Positions 24,876 to 32,895 of a stretch of 56,191 nt of DNA are shown here, in pieces. The translations under genes were made by a program, and so were the position numbers. The notes under the pieces were generated by a model. It worked only from the letters and a program-made list of their open reading frames with translations. It was not told where the DNA came from and made no database searches. Every line of letters begins with the position of its first letter. The stretch's first letter is position 1. This stretch comes from JAUWNJ01 sp034190305 (GTDB lineage Bacteria; Planctomycetota; Phycisphaerae; SM23-33), in NCBI GenBank assembly GCA_034190305.1, contig JAXHSV010000001.1:1-56191 (forward strand). The letters run 5' to 3'.

Positions 24876-24911
24876 CTGATTTCAATTATCAGGCACGGGA
24901 AGATGTGAGCG
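24876..24911 (+). pseudogene. Displaced 3' end of ubiB
   Basis: 35 of 36 bases are identical to 24272-24307 at the end of ubiB, covering codons for LISIIRHGKM, the TGA and three following bases. The single difference is synonymous (ATC/ATT). The preceding codons read V-F-L-L against F-W-L-L, so homology extends slightly further upstream. No coding function is expected for this fragment. Confidence 0.93.
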
Positions 24912-24929
24912 AACCGGCTGCCGAGGCGA

Positions 24930-25649
24930 TTACATCATCGCTACGACGACATTGTAGCAGGCATGAGCGCCGACGGCGACACCGAAGCCGCGACCGATAT
25001 AGACTATCGCCAGGTAGGCCCCGGCAATTCCGCGAAACACAAACAGGCGCCAGTCGAAATCGGCTGGGCCTATGAAATGATATAAACTGAACAGCACCGA
25101 AGCGGAAACGACGGCCACCACTGCGGTGGGCTTCCTGGCTGCCTTCAGCAGGTCCACAAAAAGCAGCATAATCAGGCCGATAGCCGCCAGGCGGAAGATG
25201 AACTCCTCGTATATTCCCGCCCCTATTCCCGTGAGTATTTCAGCGGCCAGTGCCTGGTCCCCCGCCCCGGCTGCCAGAGCCTCAGGAGCAATCAGCCTGT
25301 CGGTCAGAAACGCCAGGGCGACCAGCGGCGCCATCCCGACGACGCTTTCGGCAAACATTCCCGCTACGGCGTCGGCATCGACGTGCCGCTTTTCCCGGCT
25401 GGCGATGTGCCATGCCAGAAGGACGACGACAATCAACGCCGCCGGAAGAAACCTCGCCGCGGCCCCGAGACTATTGAGCACAACAGCAAGATGCCGAGGA
25501 GCCAGCAGGCAATCGCTGTAAAAAATGGACCCGACCTCATAGGCCACAAGGAGAGGAAGAATGAACATCAGGCAGTTGAGCGGGCGATGGGTCCGCCTCA
25601 GGTATTCCGACGCGGCTTTACTGAATCGGCTTTTTTTCTTCGAAGCCAT
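24930..25649 (-). CDS. CPBP (CAAX/Abi-type) intramembrane metalloprotease
   Basis: 239 residues from ATG 25649. Multiple helices and the three CPBP motifs: IYEEFIFRLAAIG (EExxxR), SLYHFIG and GAHACYNVVV (HxxxN). Members are Rce1-like glutamate proteases or immunity/scaffold proteins. The longer open frame starting at 25706 reads into a family A palindrome and is rejected. Convergent with ubiB; the displaced ubiB tail ends 18 bp from its stop. Confidence 0.87.
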   Translation of the reverse strand: MASKKKSRFSKAASEYLRRTHRPLNCLMFILPLLVAYEVGSIFYSDCLLAPRHLAVVLNSLGAAARFLPAALIVVVLLAWHIASREKRHVDADAVAGMFAESVVGMAPLVALAFLTDRLIAPEALAAGAGDQALAAEILTGIGAGIYEEFIFRLAAIGLIMLLFVDLLKAARKPTAVVAVVSASVLFSLYHFIGPADFDWRLFVFRGIAGAYLAIVYIGRGFGVAVGAHACYNVVVAMM

Positions 25650-25671
25650 ACCGGCAAACTGACATACAAGA

Positions 25672-25787
25672 GGCCACAGAGACGCAGAGAGCGCAGAGAT
25701 TAACAAGACAAAAGAAACAAAATAACGCAGGGATTTTTGATTCTATCTAACTTATTTGTTCTCTGCGCTCTCTGTGCCTCTGCGGCC
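25672..25787. repeat. Intergenic palindrome, family A
   Basis: Left arm 25672-25699 and right arm 25760-25787 match at 25 of 28 positions as inverted repeats (GGCCACAGAGAC... against ...CTGCGGCC). It separates tRNA-Glu from the CPBP gene. Confidence 0.85.
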
Positions 25788-25800
25788 TATTTTCCCAAAC

Positions 25801-25875
25801 TGATCCCAGCGGGATTTGAACCCGCGTTGCCGGGATGAAAACCCGGTGTCCTGGACCTGGCTAGACGATGGGATC
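25801..25875 (-). tRNA. tRNA-Glu (anticodon TTC)
   Basis: Read on the minus strand: acceptor GATCCCA pairs perfectly with TGGGATC, anticodon stem CCGGG/CCCGG encloses loop TTTTCAT, giving TTC; T arm GCGGGTTCAAATCCCGC. CCA is not encoded. It lies downstream of the rpsB-tsf-pyrH-frr operon and tRNA-Lys on the same strand. Confidence 0.95.
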
Positions 25876-25917
25876 GTGTACTAGCATTCAGCAATCAGCG
25901 GTCAGCAATCAAACTGC

Positions 25918-26082
25918 AAAATCCGAAATCCGAATTTCGAAATCCGAAACAATATCGAAACTCAAATGACTAAAAAATCCAAAACATAAACAAGCATAAA
26001 TACTTGCGATGTTCGATGTTTGGAACATTAGAAAATTCGAACTTCGAATTTGTTTCGTATTTCGTATTTCGATATTCGGATT
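25918..26082. repeat. Intergenic palindrome, family C
   Basis: AAATCCGAAATCCGAATTTCG and AACAATATCGAAACTCAAATGAC on the left fold onto TTTGTTTCGTATTTCG and CGATATTCGGATTT on the right. Same family as 18657-18820. It lies between the two tRNA genes, with short family B words on both sides (25880-25912, 26088-26118). Confidence 0.78.
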
Positions 26083-26122
26083 TTTCCTGCTACAAACTAC
26101 CGGCTGCCGGCTACCAATTCAA

Positions 26123-26195
26123 TGAGGGAGCTGGGACTCGAACCCAGAACCTACGCCTTAAAAGGGCGTTGCTCTGCCAGTTGAGCTACTCCCCC
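26123..26195 (-). tRNA. tRNA-Lys (anticodon TTT)
   Basis: Minus strand: acceptor GGGGGAG with CTCCCTC (one G-U pair), D arm AGCTCAACTGGCAGAGC, anticodon stem ACGCC/GGCGT with loop CTTTTAA giving TTT, T arm CTGGGTTCGAGTCCCAG. CCA is not encoded. Confidence 0.95.
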
Positions 26196-26206
26196 AAGCC
26201 ACAGAC

Positions 26207-26288
26207 AGTAATCAGTAGCCGGTGGTCAGTAGTCGGTAAAAAAAGGAAGTAATCAGCAATCCGGTTTTTTGTCCGGTCCTTAGTTCCT
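26207..26288. repeat. Degenerate family B repeat
   Basis: AGTAATCAGTAGCCGGTGGTCAG words followed by AGTAATCAGC and CCTGACTAC; only a partial palindrome. It fills the gap between frr and tRNA-Lys. Confidence 0.5.
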
Positions 26289-26290
26289 GA

Positions 26291-26851
26291 CTACGATTCC
26301 ATTACCTCATGGTTTTTTTCATCGAGGATTTTGTCGATTTCTTTTACGTACTGGTCGGTCAGTCTTTGAACCTCCTCTTTACATTGTATCACGTCGTCTT
26401 CGGTAAGCAGATTTTCGTTTTCTTCCTTGTCGGCGGTTTTATTTGCTTCTCTTCTAACGTTGCGGACGGTTACGCGCGCCTGCTCGGCCATTTTCTTCAG
26501 CTGCGCCACCATGTGTTGTCGGCGTTCGCCGGACAGCGCGGGTATCGGCAAGCGGATGACCTTACCCGCCGTCGCAGGCGTGATACCCAGTTCGGAGGAC
26601 TGAATGGCCTTTTCGATCTCCTTTTTACTGGCGGGGTCGAACGGCTTGATGACGATCATATCCGGTTCGGGCACCGAAATAGACGCCAACTGCCGAAGGT
26701 CCGTCGGCGAACCGTAGTAATCGACTTTTATATGCTCGACCAGTCCCGCCGAGGCTCTGCCTGTGCGAATTACACGCAACTCGTCGCCGAAAAACTCGAC
26801 GGCCTTCTCCATCTTCTCTTCACATTCCAGCAAAATATCGTCTATCGGCAT
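26291..26851 (-). CDS. frr: Ribosome recycling factor
   Basis: 186 residues, the normal size. Releases ribosomes from mRNA with EF-G. Conserved DELRVIRTGRASAGLVEHIKVDYYG, LASISVPEPDMIVIKPFD and the long-helix segment VRNVRREANKTADK near residue 130. Last protein gene of the rpsB-tsf-pyrH-frr order, separated from pyrH by a palindrome. Confidence 0.97.
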   Translation of the reverse strand: MPIDDILLECEEKMEKAVEFFGDELRVIRTGRASAGLVEHIKVDYYGSPTDLRQLASISVPEPDMIVIKPFDPASKKEIEKAIQSSELGITPATAGKVIRLPIPALSGERRQHMVAQLKKMAEQARVTVRNVRREANKTADKEENENLLTEDDVIQCKEEVQRLTDQYVKEIDKILDEKNHEVMES

Positions 26852-26872
26852 GGCTATATCCCAGAAACAGAT

Positions 26873-26961
26873 TTAACCACAAAGGACACAAAGAACACAA
26901 AGAAAAGAAAGACTATTTTTGTTTTTTTACTCTTTGTGCCCTTTGTGTTCTTTGTGGTTAA
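26873..26961. repeat. Intergenic palindrome, family A variant
   Basis: Left arm 26873-26902 (TTAACCACAAAGGACACAAAG...) pairs with right arm 26932-26961 (...CTTTGTGGTTAA). It has the same design as family A but AAAG instead of GCAGAG words. It fills the pyrH-frr gap. Confidence 0.82.
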
Positions 26962-26966
26962 TTTTT

Positions 26967-27716
26967 TCAGTTATCCGATACGATAGTTCCTGCGTTTTCA
27001 CCGGCGACGGCTGCGGCTAGGTTGCCCGGCTTGTCCATACGAAAAACGATAATCGGTATTGCCGCCTCCATGCACATCGAGACGGCAGACAGGTCCATCA
27101 CGCCCAACCGTCGGGCCAACACCTCGTCATAGGTTATGCGGTCGAACTTTTTTGCTTCCGGGTTGTCGGCTGGGTCGGAATCGAACACGCCATCGACCTT
27201 TGTAGCCTTCATCAGGACTTCAGCGCCGATTTCGCCCGCCCGCAATGCCGCACATGTATCGGTCGTGAAGAACGGGTTTCCCGTCCCGCCGGCGAGGATG
27301 ACGATCCGCCCGGCTTCCAGGTGCTCTATTGCCCGGCTGCGGGTGAACGGCTCACAGACATCGGCGGTAGGCCTGGCAGACATGACGCTCACTTTCACTC
27401 CGCGCCCGGACGGGTGGCCGTATTGCCGACCGGCCAGGGCGTCACCCAGAGCAAGGGCGTTCATTACCGTCGCCAGCATTCCCATCGCGTCGGCGGTCGG
27501 GCGGGCGATCAGGCCTGCTTCGGCGAGACTCCTGCCGCGAAAAATATTCCCGCCTCCGACGACAAGCCCAATCTGCACACCCATCTGACGGACCGGCAGC
27601 AACTCGGTAATGAAGGCCTCCAGCGCCGAAGGATCGATACCGAATCCGCCGGAGCCGCAAAACGCCTCCCCGGAAACCTTTATCAACACGCGATGATATG
27701 CCGCCTTGGGAATCAT
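26967..27716 (-). CDS. pyrH: Uridylate kinase
   Basis: Hexameric amino-acid-kinase-family enzyme, UMP to UDP. Motifs: RVLIKVSGEAF, VGGGNIFRG, TADAMGMLATVMNALAL, ILAGGTGNPFFTTDT, KATKVDGVFDSDP and ISMC/SVSMCMEAAIPIIVF. 249 residues. In the rpsB operon. Gaps on both sides are filled by palindromes. Confidence 0.97.
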   Translation of the reverse strand: MIPKAAYHRVLIKVSGEAFCGSGGFGIDPSALEAFITELLPVRQMGVQIGLVVGGGNIFRGRSLAEAGLIARPTADAMGMLATVMNALALGDALAGRQYGHPSGRGVKVSVMSARPTADVCEPFTRSRAIEHLEAGRIVILAGGTGNPFFTTDTCAALRAGEIGAEVLMKATKVDGVFDSDPADNPEAKKFDRITYDEVLARRLGVMDLSAVSMCMEAAIPIIVFRMDKPGNLAAAVAGENAGTIVSDN

Positions 27717-27740
27717 TGTTTTTCTAACAAAATAATTTTC

Positions 27741-27849
27741 GCCGCAGAGGCACAGAGAGCGCAGAGATGTAAAAAATTAGAGAAAAAATAAGAAACGAAA
27801 GTCTTTTTTTGATTCTATTTATTCTCTGCGTCCTCTGCGTCTCTGCGGC
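27741..27849. repeat. Intergenic palindrome, family A
   Basis: Left arm 27741-27767 (GCCGCAGAGGCACAGAG...) and right arm 27823-27849 (...CTCTGCGGC) are inverted copies. Lies between tsf and pyrH. Confidence 0.85.
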
Positions 27850-27858
27850 CAATTTTCT

Positions 27859-28650
27859 TTACTGCCCGACCTGGAACCTGGCGAAGGTCGTTATCTTCGC
27901 AGCCCCCAGGATGTCCTTTACCTTTTTCTTCTCATCTCGGACGAAGGGCTGTTCCAACAGCGAGTTTGCAGCGAGGAACTTGTTTATTTTTCCGCCGACC
28001 ATTTTCTCGGCGATCTCTTTCGGTTTACCGGACTCGATTGCCTGCTCGGTTGCGATTCTCTTTTCTTTTTCGACAAGATCTGCCGGGACGTCGTCTTTGG
28101 TAAGCCCCATCGGATTGGCGAATGCGATGTGCATACACAGGTCGCTGAGGGTCTGGCTGTCGATTTCGCCGTCGATCCCCACCAATACACCGACTTTTCC
28201 GTTGTGGTGGGTGTATGAGCCGACCTTCGGCGCAGAGACCTTTACGCCTCGGACATATCGCATGTTCTCGCCGATCTTGTTGAAGCAGTCCTGGACGGCG
28301 GCGGTTATTTCATCTGTGGCCTGTATCTCGCCGTCGCCTTCTGCGCCGACGGCAAGGGCGGCGACATTTCCGACCATCGCCCTGAATTCGTCGTTGCGGG
28401 CGCAGAAATCCGTCTCGCAGACAACTTCGACCATGGCGGCCGAGCCGTTGGCTTGCCGGATGGCTACGAGTCCTTCTGCCGCTGTGCGGGCCGCCTTTGT
28501 TTCGGCGGCAGCCATTCCTTTCTTACGCAGCAGTTCAACGGCGGCTTCGACGTCTCCGCCGGTTTCCGCCAGCGCCTTTTTGCAGTCCATCATGCCCTGC
28601 CCGGTTTCGTCCCGCAGAGCCTTTACCATCTTCGCAGTAATTTCAGCCAT
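27859..28650 (-). CDS. tsf: Elongation factor Ts
   Basis: Nucleotide exchange factor of EF-Tu. N-terminal UBA-like VKALRDETGQGMMDCKKAL, then VELLRKKGMAAAETKAARTAAEG, VCETDFCARNDEF and HIAFANPMGL. 263 residues, single-core-repeat length. 72 bp downstream of rpsB, ATG start. Confidence 0.97.
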   Translation of the reverse strand: MAEITAKMVKALRDETGQGMMDCKKALAETGGDVEAAVELLRKKGMAAAETKAARTAAEGLVAIRQANGSAAMVEVVCETDFCARNDEFRAMVGNVAALAVGAEGDGEIQATDEITAAVQDCFNKIGENMRYVRGVKVSAPKVGSYTHHNGKVGVLVGIDGEIDSQTLSDLCMHIAFANPMGLTKDDVPADLVEKEKRIATEQAIESGKPKEIAEKMVGGKINKFLAANSLLEQPFVRDEKKKVKDILGAAKITTFARFQVGQ

Positions 28651-28722
28651 GATTGTTCTCGTCGTTGTACATGGTCCATCCGAAGGGGCGGACCGTTGGT
28701 TAGAGAAACGATTAATCGCCTG

Positions 28723-29553
28723 TCAGGCGGATGCACTTTCGTTATCTTCAGTAGCCTGGGTTTCCGGAACCTTTGGTTCGACGGTTTCGGCAGGCGCGGG
28801 GGGTTCCGAAGCGGCAGGTTCTGAAACGGCAGGCTCCGAAGCGGCGGGTTGAACTTCGGTCTTGTCTGTCCGCCCGGCTTTGCCTAGCTCGATTGCGTCG
28901 CAGATTTCCTTTGTTACCAGCGTAATCGCCCGCATTGCATCGTCGTTTCCGGGGATGGGAATATCAACCATATCCGGATCGCTGTCGGTGTCTATCAGAG
29001 CCACTGTCGGGATTCCCAGTTTCCGCGCCTCCCGAAGCGCAATGGCCTCCCGACTGGCATCGATGACAAATACCGCCCCAGGGAGACGATTCATGTTCCG
29101 GACGCCTTCGAGGTTCCGTTTTATCTTGCGCATTTCCCGCCGAAGGCGAGCATCTTCCTTTTTACTGCGCTGCGCCATCAGGCCTTCGGCGTCAAGTTGT
29201 TCGAGTTTCTCCAGCCTCGTAAGGCGCGAACGGATAGTCTGTAAATTCGTCAGCGTTCCGCCCAGCCACCGTTCGTTCACATAGTGCATGCCAATCCGCA
29301 GCGCGCCGGATTCGACGCTTTTTCGCGCCTGACGCTTTGTGCCGACCAGCAGCACTTCCTTTCCTTCGCCGGCAAGACGGGTTAAAAACTTCTTCGCCGC
29401 AAGCAGGCCCTTTAGCGTCTCCTTCGGGTCGATGATGTGGATGGAATTACGCTTTGTCAGGATGTAAGGCTTCATCTTCGGGTTCCATCGGCTGACACGA
29501 TGCCCGAAGTGAATTCCGGCGTCAATCAGATTACGAATTATATTTTCCGTCAA
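28723..29553 (-). CDS. rpsB: Ribosomal protein S2
   Basis: 276 residues. Conserved LIDAGIHFGHRVSRWNPKM, VLLVGTKRQARKSV, NERWLGGTLTN, PGAVFVIDAS and GIPTVALIDTDSDPDMVDIPIPGND. The C-terminal 45 residues are an unusual Pro/Ala/Glu/Ser repeat tail (AASEPAVSEPAASEPPAP). First gene of the rpsB-tsf-pyrH-frr operon, with a good promoter about 130 bp upstream. Confidence 0.97.
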   Translation of the reverse strand: MTENIIRNLIDAGIHFGHRVSRWNPKMKPYILTKRNSIHIIDPKETLKGLLAAKKFLTRLAGEGKEVLLVGTKRQARKSVESGALRIGMHYVNERWLGGTLTNLQTIRSRLTRLEKLEQLDAEGLMAQRSKKEDARLRREMRKIKRNLEGVRNMNRLPGAVFVIDASREAIALREARKLGIPTVALIDTDSDPDMVDIPIPGNDDAMRAITLVTKEICDAIELGKAGRTDKTEVQPAASEPAVSEPAASEPPAPAETVEPKVPETQATEDNESASA

Positions 29554-29679
29554 TATACACCTCCCCTGCGCTCCGTTATTAATTCATATCGGAAGCGGGT
29601 AGATTTTCAGGCCCCTGGCCTGTTACAAGTTAGTACGGTGCGCCACATAGACTGCACCGACATGTCTTCAAAGACAGGT

Positions 29680-29708
29680 AACATAGGTTTATACTTGCCC
29701 GACGTCAA
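29680..29708 (-). promoter_or_regulatory. Putative sigma70-type promoter of the rpsB operon
   Basis: On the minus strand TTGACG (29708-29703), 17-bp spacer, TATGTT (29685-29680). It would give a leader of about 120 nt before rpsB, long enough for S2 autoregulation. Confidence 0.55.
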
Positions 29709-29744
29709 GAGTTTTTATTCTTATTGAAGGTTGCCTTGTGAGAT

Positions 29745-29859
29745 CTAAGCGGTCTCATGTAAGTCTTTTGGGGTGGAACAGCCTTTCCAGGCTGTATCGT
29801 CGTGAAGAACAGGCAAGAATGCCTGTTCCACCATGCAGAACTTATGTAAGACCGCTTAG
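29745..29859. repeat. Three-armed cruciform repeat
   Basis: Outer arms 29745-29764 and 29840-29859 (CTAAGCGGTCT...) match as inverted repeats at 17 of 20. Inside, GGTGGAAC (29772) and GTTCCACC (29825) pair, and between these two small hairpins, CAGCCT-TTCC-AGGCTG and CAGGCAAGAATGCCTG, can form. It lies in the 590-bp gap between rpsB and the receiver-like gene. Confidence 0.75.
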
Positions 29860-30146
29860 AGGAGCGGATGCGTTGCACCCAATCGCAAAGAAATGCTTTC
29901 CACTGTTCGCGACCCTAAGAAAAGTTGATTATGATATTTTCTCAGTCAAGACACAAAACTACGCACCTGCCACTTAAGCAGATTCCGGCAGGCCCAGCCA
30001 GCCGGTTACGACAGTTTTGACAGGCTCGCTCACCCGCGACTAGTAGCTAACATGCTGCCAGTAAAGACGTTAGCAATAGCGGCATCAGAGTTGCTAAAGT
30101 TTGAGTAGTCGGAGTGTATATCCACTGCGATTAGGCGAGCAGAATA
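29860..30146. other. Intergenic region upstream of the receiver-like gene
   Basis: No gene is seen here. A weak promoter candidate for the plus-strand genes is TTGACA at 30017-30022, 18-bp spacer and TAGTAG at 30041-30046. No CIRCE (TTAGCACTC-N9-GAGTGCTAA) is present here or before groES. Confidence 0.35.
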
Positions 30147-30581
30147 ATGGTTGCTCACGCATTACATAATAATCGTAATAATCGTTCAGGCCCGTTCGGC
30201 CTGGTGGTCAGCGGCGAGGCCGGTGAGTTTGCCGACGCCTTGTCCCTGATCGTAGGTCCGCGCTGGCTGGAAACCTACAAGGTCGATTCCGACGGCGAGG
30301 TAATACACCTTGTTCAGGCGGGCCTGATCGATGCGGTCGTGCTGGATGAAGCCGTCGCGGAAATCGACGTCCTTGCGCTGTTGCGTATGATACGCTTTTT
30401 GAACGAGTCCTTACTGGTGGTGCTTCTGGCGACGCGAGTCGATCGGCGGCGCCTCGCTGAAGCGCTGAGACTGGCTGCTTTCAGCGTCATCACGAAGCCG
30501 CTTGGGCTGGAAGAATTACTGGCGCAGATTCACCGGATGATGGTTCGCTTAGAGACCACCATCCGAACAGACAGATTGTAA
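30147..30581 (+). CDS. Degenerate receiver (REC-like) domain protein
   Basis: 144 residues with the beta-alpha order of a response-regulator receiver: GLVVSGEAGEFADAL, then IDAVVLDEAVAEIDVLALLRMI, LLVVLLATRVD, and FSVITKPLGLEELLAQI. The phosphoacceptor-like Asp (VLDE), the Thr (LLAT) and the Lys (TKP) are present, but the acidic pair after strand 1 (usually DDE) is SGE, so Mg2+ binding and phosphorylation are doubtful. No output domain. It precedes groES by 97 bp, with a family B palindrome between. Confidence 0.72.
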   Translation: MVAHALHNNRNNRSGPFGLVVSGEAGEFADALSLIVGPRWLETYKVDSDGEVIHLVQAGLIDAVVLDEAVAEIDVLALLRMIRFLNESLLVVLLATRVDRRRLAEALRLAAFSVITKPLGLEELLAQIHRMMVRLETTIRTDRL

Positions 30582-30584
30582 ATA

Positions 30585-30656
30585 GGTAGCCGGTAGTCAG
30601 TAGTCGGTAAAGGCGGGGTGTTCTTCCCGATTACTGACTAGCGACTACTAACTACC
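30585..30656. repeat. Intergenic palindrome, family B
   Basis: Left arm 30585-30610 (GGTAGCCGGTAGTCAG...) and right arm 30631-30656 (...GACTACTAACTACC) match at 20 of 26 as inverted repeats. It lies directly upstream of the groES Shine-Dalgarno. Confidence 0.82.
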
Positions 30657-30677
30657 AACCAAAGAAAGGAGCAAACA

Positions 30678-31004
30678 ATGGCCAAGGCCAAGAGCAGCAG
30701 GAAAAAAGCAGCAAAGACAAAGATTCGCCCGCTGGGCGAGAAGGTTCTCATCAAGCGTCTGGAAGCGGAAACCAAGACCAGCGGAGGCATCGTACTTCCT
30801 GACACAGCCAAGGAAAAACCCCAGAAGGGCAAGGTTCTCGCACTGGGAGACGGTAAACTGCTCGACGACGGCAGCCGGGCGGATTTCCAGGTAAAGGTCG
30901 GACAGACCGTACTGTTCACTTCCTACGCCGGGACCGAAATAAAGGTCGATGGCGAAGAGGTGATGCTTATGGACGAAAGCGACATACTCGCAATTTTGGA
31001 TTAA
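30678..31004 (+). CDS. groES: Co-chaperonin GroES
   Basis: 108 residues, longer than the usual 95-97 because of a Lys-rich N-terminal extension (MAKAKSSRKKAAKTK). Then IRPLGEKVLIKRLEAETKTSGGIVLPDTA with the mobile GroEL-binding loop, GKVLALGDG and VLFTSYAGTEIKVDGEE. Caps GroEL for protein folding. Strong AAAGGAG upstream. Confidence 0.96.
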   Translation: MAKAKSSRKKAAKTKIRPLGEKVLIKRLEAETKTSGGIVLPDTAKEKPQKGKVLALGDGKLLDDGSRADFQVKVGQTVLFTSYAGTEIKVDGEEVMLMDESDILAILD

Positions 31005-31040
31005 TATTTTGTCAACATTGAATTCGTGAGTAAAGGATTG

Positions 31041-31110
31041 CGACACAGAAACGCAGAGGGACAAAGATAAAAAGAAATAAATCTTTTCTTTTCTCTGCGT
31101 CTCTGTGTCG
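31041..31110. repeat. Intergenic palindrome, family A, inside groESL
   Basis: Left arm 31041-31067 (CGACACAGAAACGCAGAG...) and right arm 31092-31110 (TCTCTGCGTCTCTGTGTCG) pair. It splits groES from groEL (164-bp gap, unusually large). Confidence 0.85.
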
Positions 31111-31167
31111 AAAAAAAATGTCCGAAATCACTATATCGATTCTGAAGATTAGACAGGAGCAGTAAAA

Positions 31168-32799
31168 ATGGCGAAGAAAAAAATCACGTTTGACATTGAG
31201 GCCCGCGAGGCCATCCGTCAGGGCGTAAGAAAACTCGCCCAGGCGGTTAAAGTTACACTCGGACCGACGGGGCGCGTCGTGGTGCTGGAAAAATCCTTCG
31301 GCAGCCCGACCGTTACAAAGGATGGAGTTACGGTAGCCAAGGAAATCGAACTGGAAAACCCGGAAGAGAACATGGGCGCGCAAATGGTGCGCGAGGTCGC
31401 CTCCAAGACATCCAACGTCGCCGGCGACGGTACGACGACTGCGACAATCTACGCCGAAGCAATCTTCGAGGAAGGGCTCAAAAACGTAACAGCCGGCGCA
31501 AAAGCGATGCAGTTGAAACGAGGCATCGAAAAGGCGACAGACGCAATCGTGGCTGAACTTCAGCGGATGAGCAAACCGGTGAAGCGGTCCGAGGAGATTG
31601 CGCAAGTCGGAACCTGCGCAGCCAACCAGGACGCGGAAATCGGCAGGATGATAGCCGAGGCGATGGATAAGGTCGGCAAAGACGGCGTTATAACAGTCGA
31701 AGAAGGCAAAGGCCTGGAGACCAGCGTCGAACTGGTCGAGGGTATGCAGTTCGACAAGGGCTACATCTCACCGCACTTCGTTAACAAAATGGAGACGATG
31801 GAATGCGACCTGGAGAACCCGTTCATCCTGATTAACGAGAAGAAGATTTCAAACATTAAGGACCTGGTTCCGCTTCTGGAGAAGATTGCCCAGGCCGGCA
31901 GACCGCTTCTGATAGTGGCTGAAGACGTCGAGGGCGAGGCCCTGGCGACTCTGGTGGTCAACAAACTCCGAGGCACGCTCCAGTGCTGCACGGTCAAGGC
32001 CCCCGGATTCGGCGACCGCCGAAAGGAAATGCTCCGCGACATTGCCATTTTGACCGGCGGAAACGCCGTCATGGAAGACATGGGCGTGTCGCTGGAAAGC
32101 ATCCAGATGACCGATCTCGGCTCGGCCAAGCGGGTTCGAATCGACAAGGACAACACCACAATTATCGAAGGCGGCGGAAAGACCGCCGACATAAAGGGTC
32201 GAATCGAGCAGATTAGAAACGAAATCGAAGCCACAACCTCCGACTACGACCGTGAGAAACTCGAAGAGCGCCTGGCCAAACTGGCCGGCGGGGTCGCGCA
32301 GATTAACGTCGGAGCCGCCACCGAAGTGGAGATGAAAGAGAAGAAGGCCCGCGTCGAGGACGCCCTTCACGCCTGCCGAGCGGCTGTCGAAGAAGGTATC
32401 CTGCCCGGCGGCGGCGTAGCAGTGCTGCGGGCGAGAAAGACCCTTGATAAAGTCAAATGCAGCAGCGACGACGAAGCCACCGGCGTCGATATCGTCCGCC
32501 GGTCGCTGGTGATGCCGATTAAGCAGATCGCTATCAACTCAGGGCTCGATGGTTCCATCGTTGCAGCCAAGGTCGATGAATCCGACAAGGAAAACTTCGG
32601 ATACGACGCACTGGTCGGTAAATACTGTGACCTGGTCAAGGCCGGAGTCATCGTCCCGACCAAGGTCGAGCGAACCGCGCTTCAGAACGCAGCCTCGGTT
32701 GCCGGTCTGCTTCTGACGACCGACGCGATGGTCAGTGAAATCCCGGAAAAGAAGCCGCCTATGCCCCCGGGCGGCGGCGGAATGGAAGGGATGTATTAA
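31168..32799 (+). CDS. groEL: Chaperonin GroEL
   Basis: 543 residues with VTLGPTGRVVVLEK, DGVTVAKEIELENP, VASKTSNVAGDGTTTATIYA, and EEGILPGGGVAVLRA. Folding chamber partner of GroES. The C terminus is PPMPPGGGGMEGMY rather than a long GGM repeat, so the flexible tail in the cavity is short. ATG preceded by GGAGCAG. A strong terminator follows 64 bp after the stop. Confidence 0.98.
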   Translation: MAKKKITFDIEAREAIRQGVRKLAQAVKVTLGPTGRVVVLEKSFGSPTVTKDGVTVAKEIELENPEENMGAQMVREVASKTSNVAGDGTTTATIYAEAIFEEGLKNVTAGAKAMQLKRGIEKATDAIVAELQRMSKPVKRSEEIAQVGTCAANQDAEIGRMIAEAMDKVGKDGVITVEEGKGLETSVELVEGMQFDKGYISPHFVNKMETMECDLENPFILINEKKISNIKDLVPLLEKIAQAGRPLLIVAEDVEGEALATLVVNKLRGTLQCCTVKAPGFGDRRKEMLRDIAILTGGNAVMEDMGVSLESIQMTDLGSAKRVRIDKDNTTIIEGGGKTADIKGRIEQIRNEIEATTSDYDREKLEERLAKLAGGVAQINVGAATEVEMKEKKARVEDALHACRAAVEEGILPGGGVAVLRARKTLDKVKCSSDDEATGVDIVRRSLVMPIKQIAINSGLDGSIVAAKVDESDKENFGYDALVGKYCDLVKAGVIVPTKVERTALQNAASVAGLLLTTDAMVSEIPEKKPPMPPGGGGMEGMY

Positions 32800-32862
32800 C
32801 GTAGCACGGGCGTCTCGCCCGTGAATCTGCAGGGTTTAGGTAACAGGGAGTAGGGTTTAGGA

Positions 32863-32895
32863 AGCCCAGCCATTCGAATGGCTGGGCTTTTTTTT
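32863..32895 (+). terminator. Rho-independent terminator after groEL
   Basis: A perfectly self-complementary 26-base hairpin (AGCCCAGCCATT + CG + AATGGCTGGGCT) at 32863-32888 runs into eight Ts. It is also a copy of the AGCCCAGCCATT hairpin family. Confidence 0.85.
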
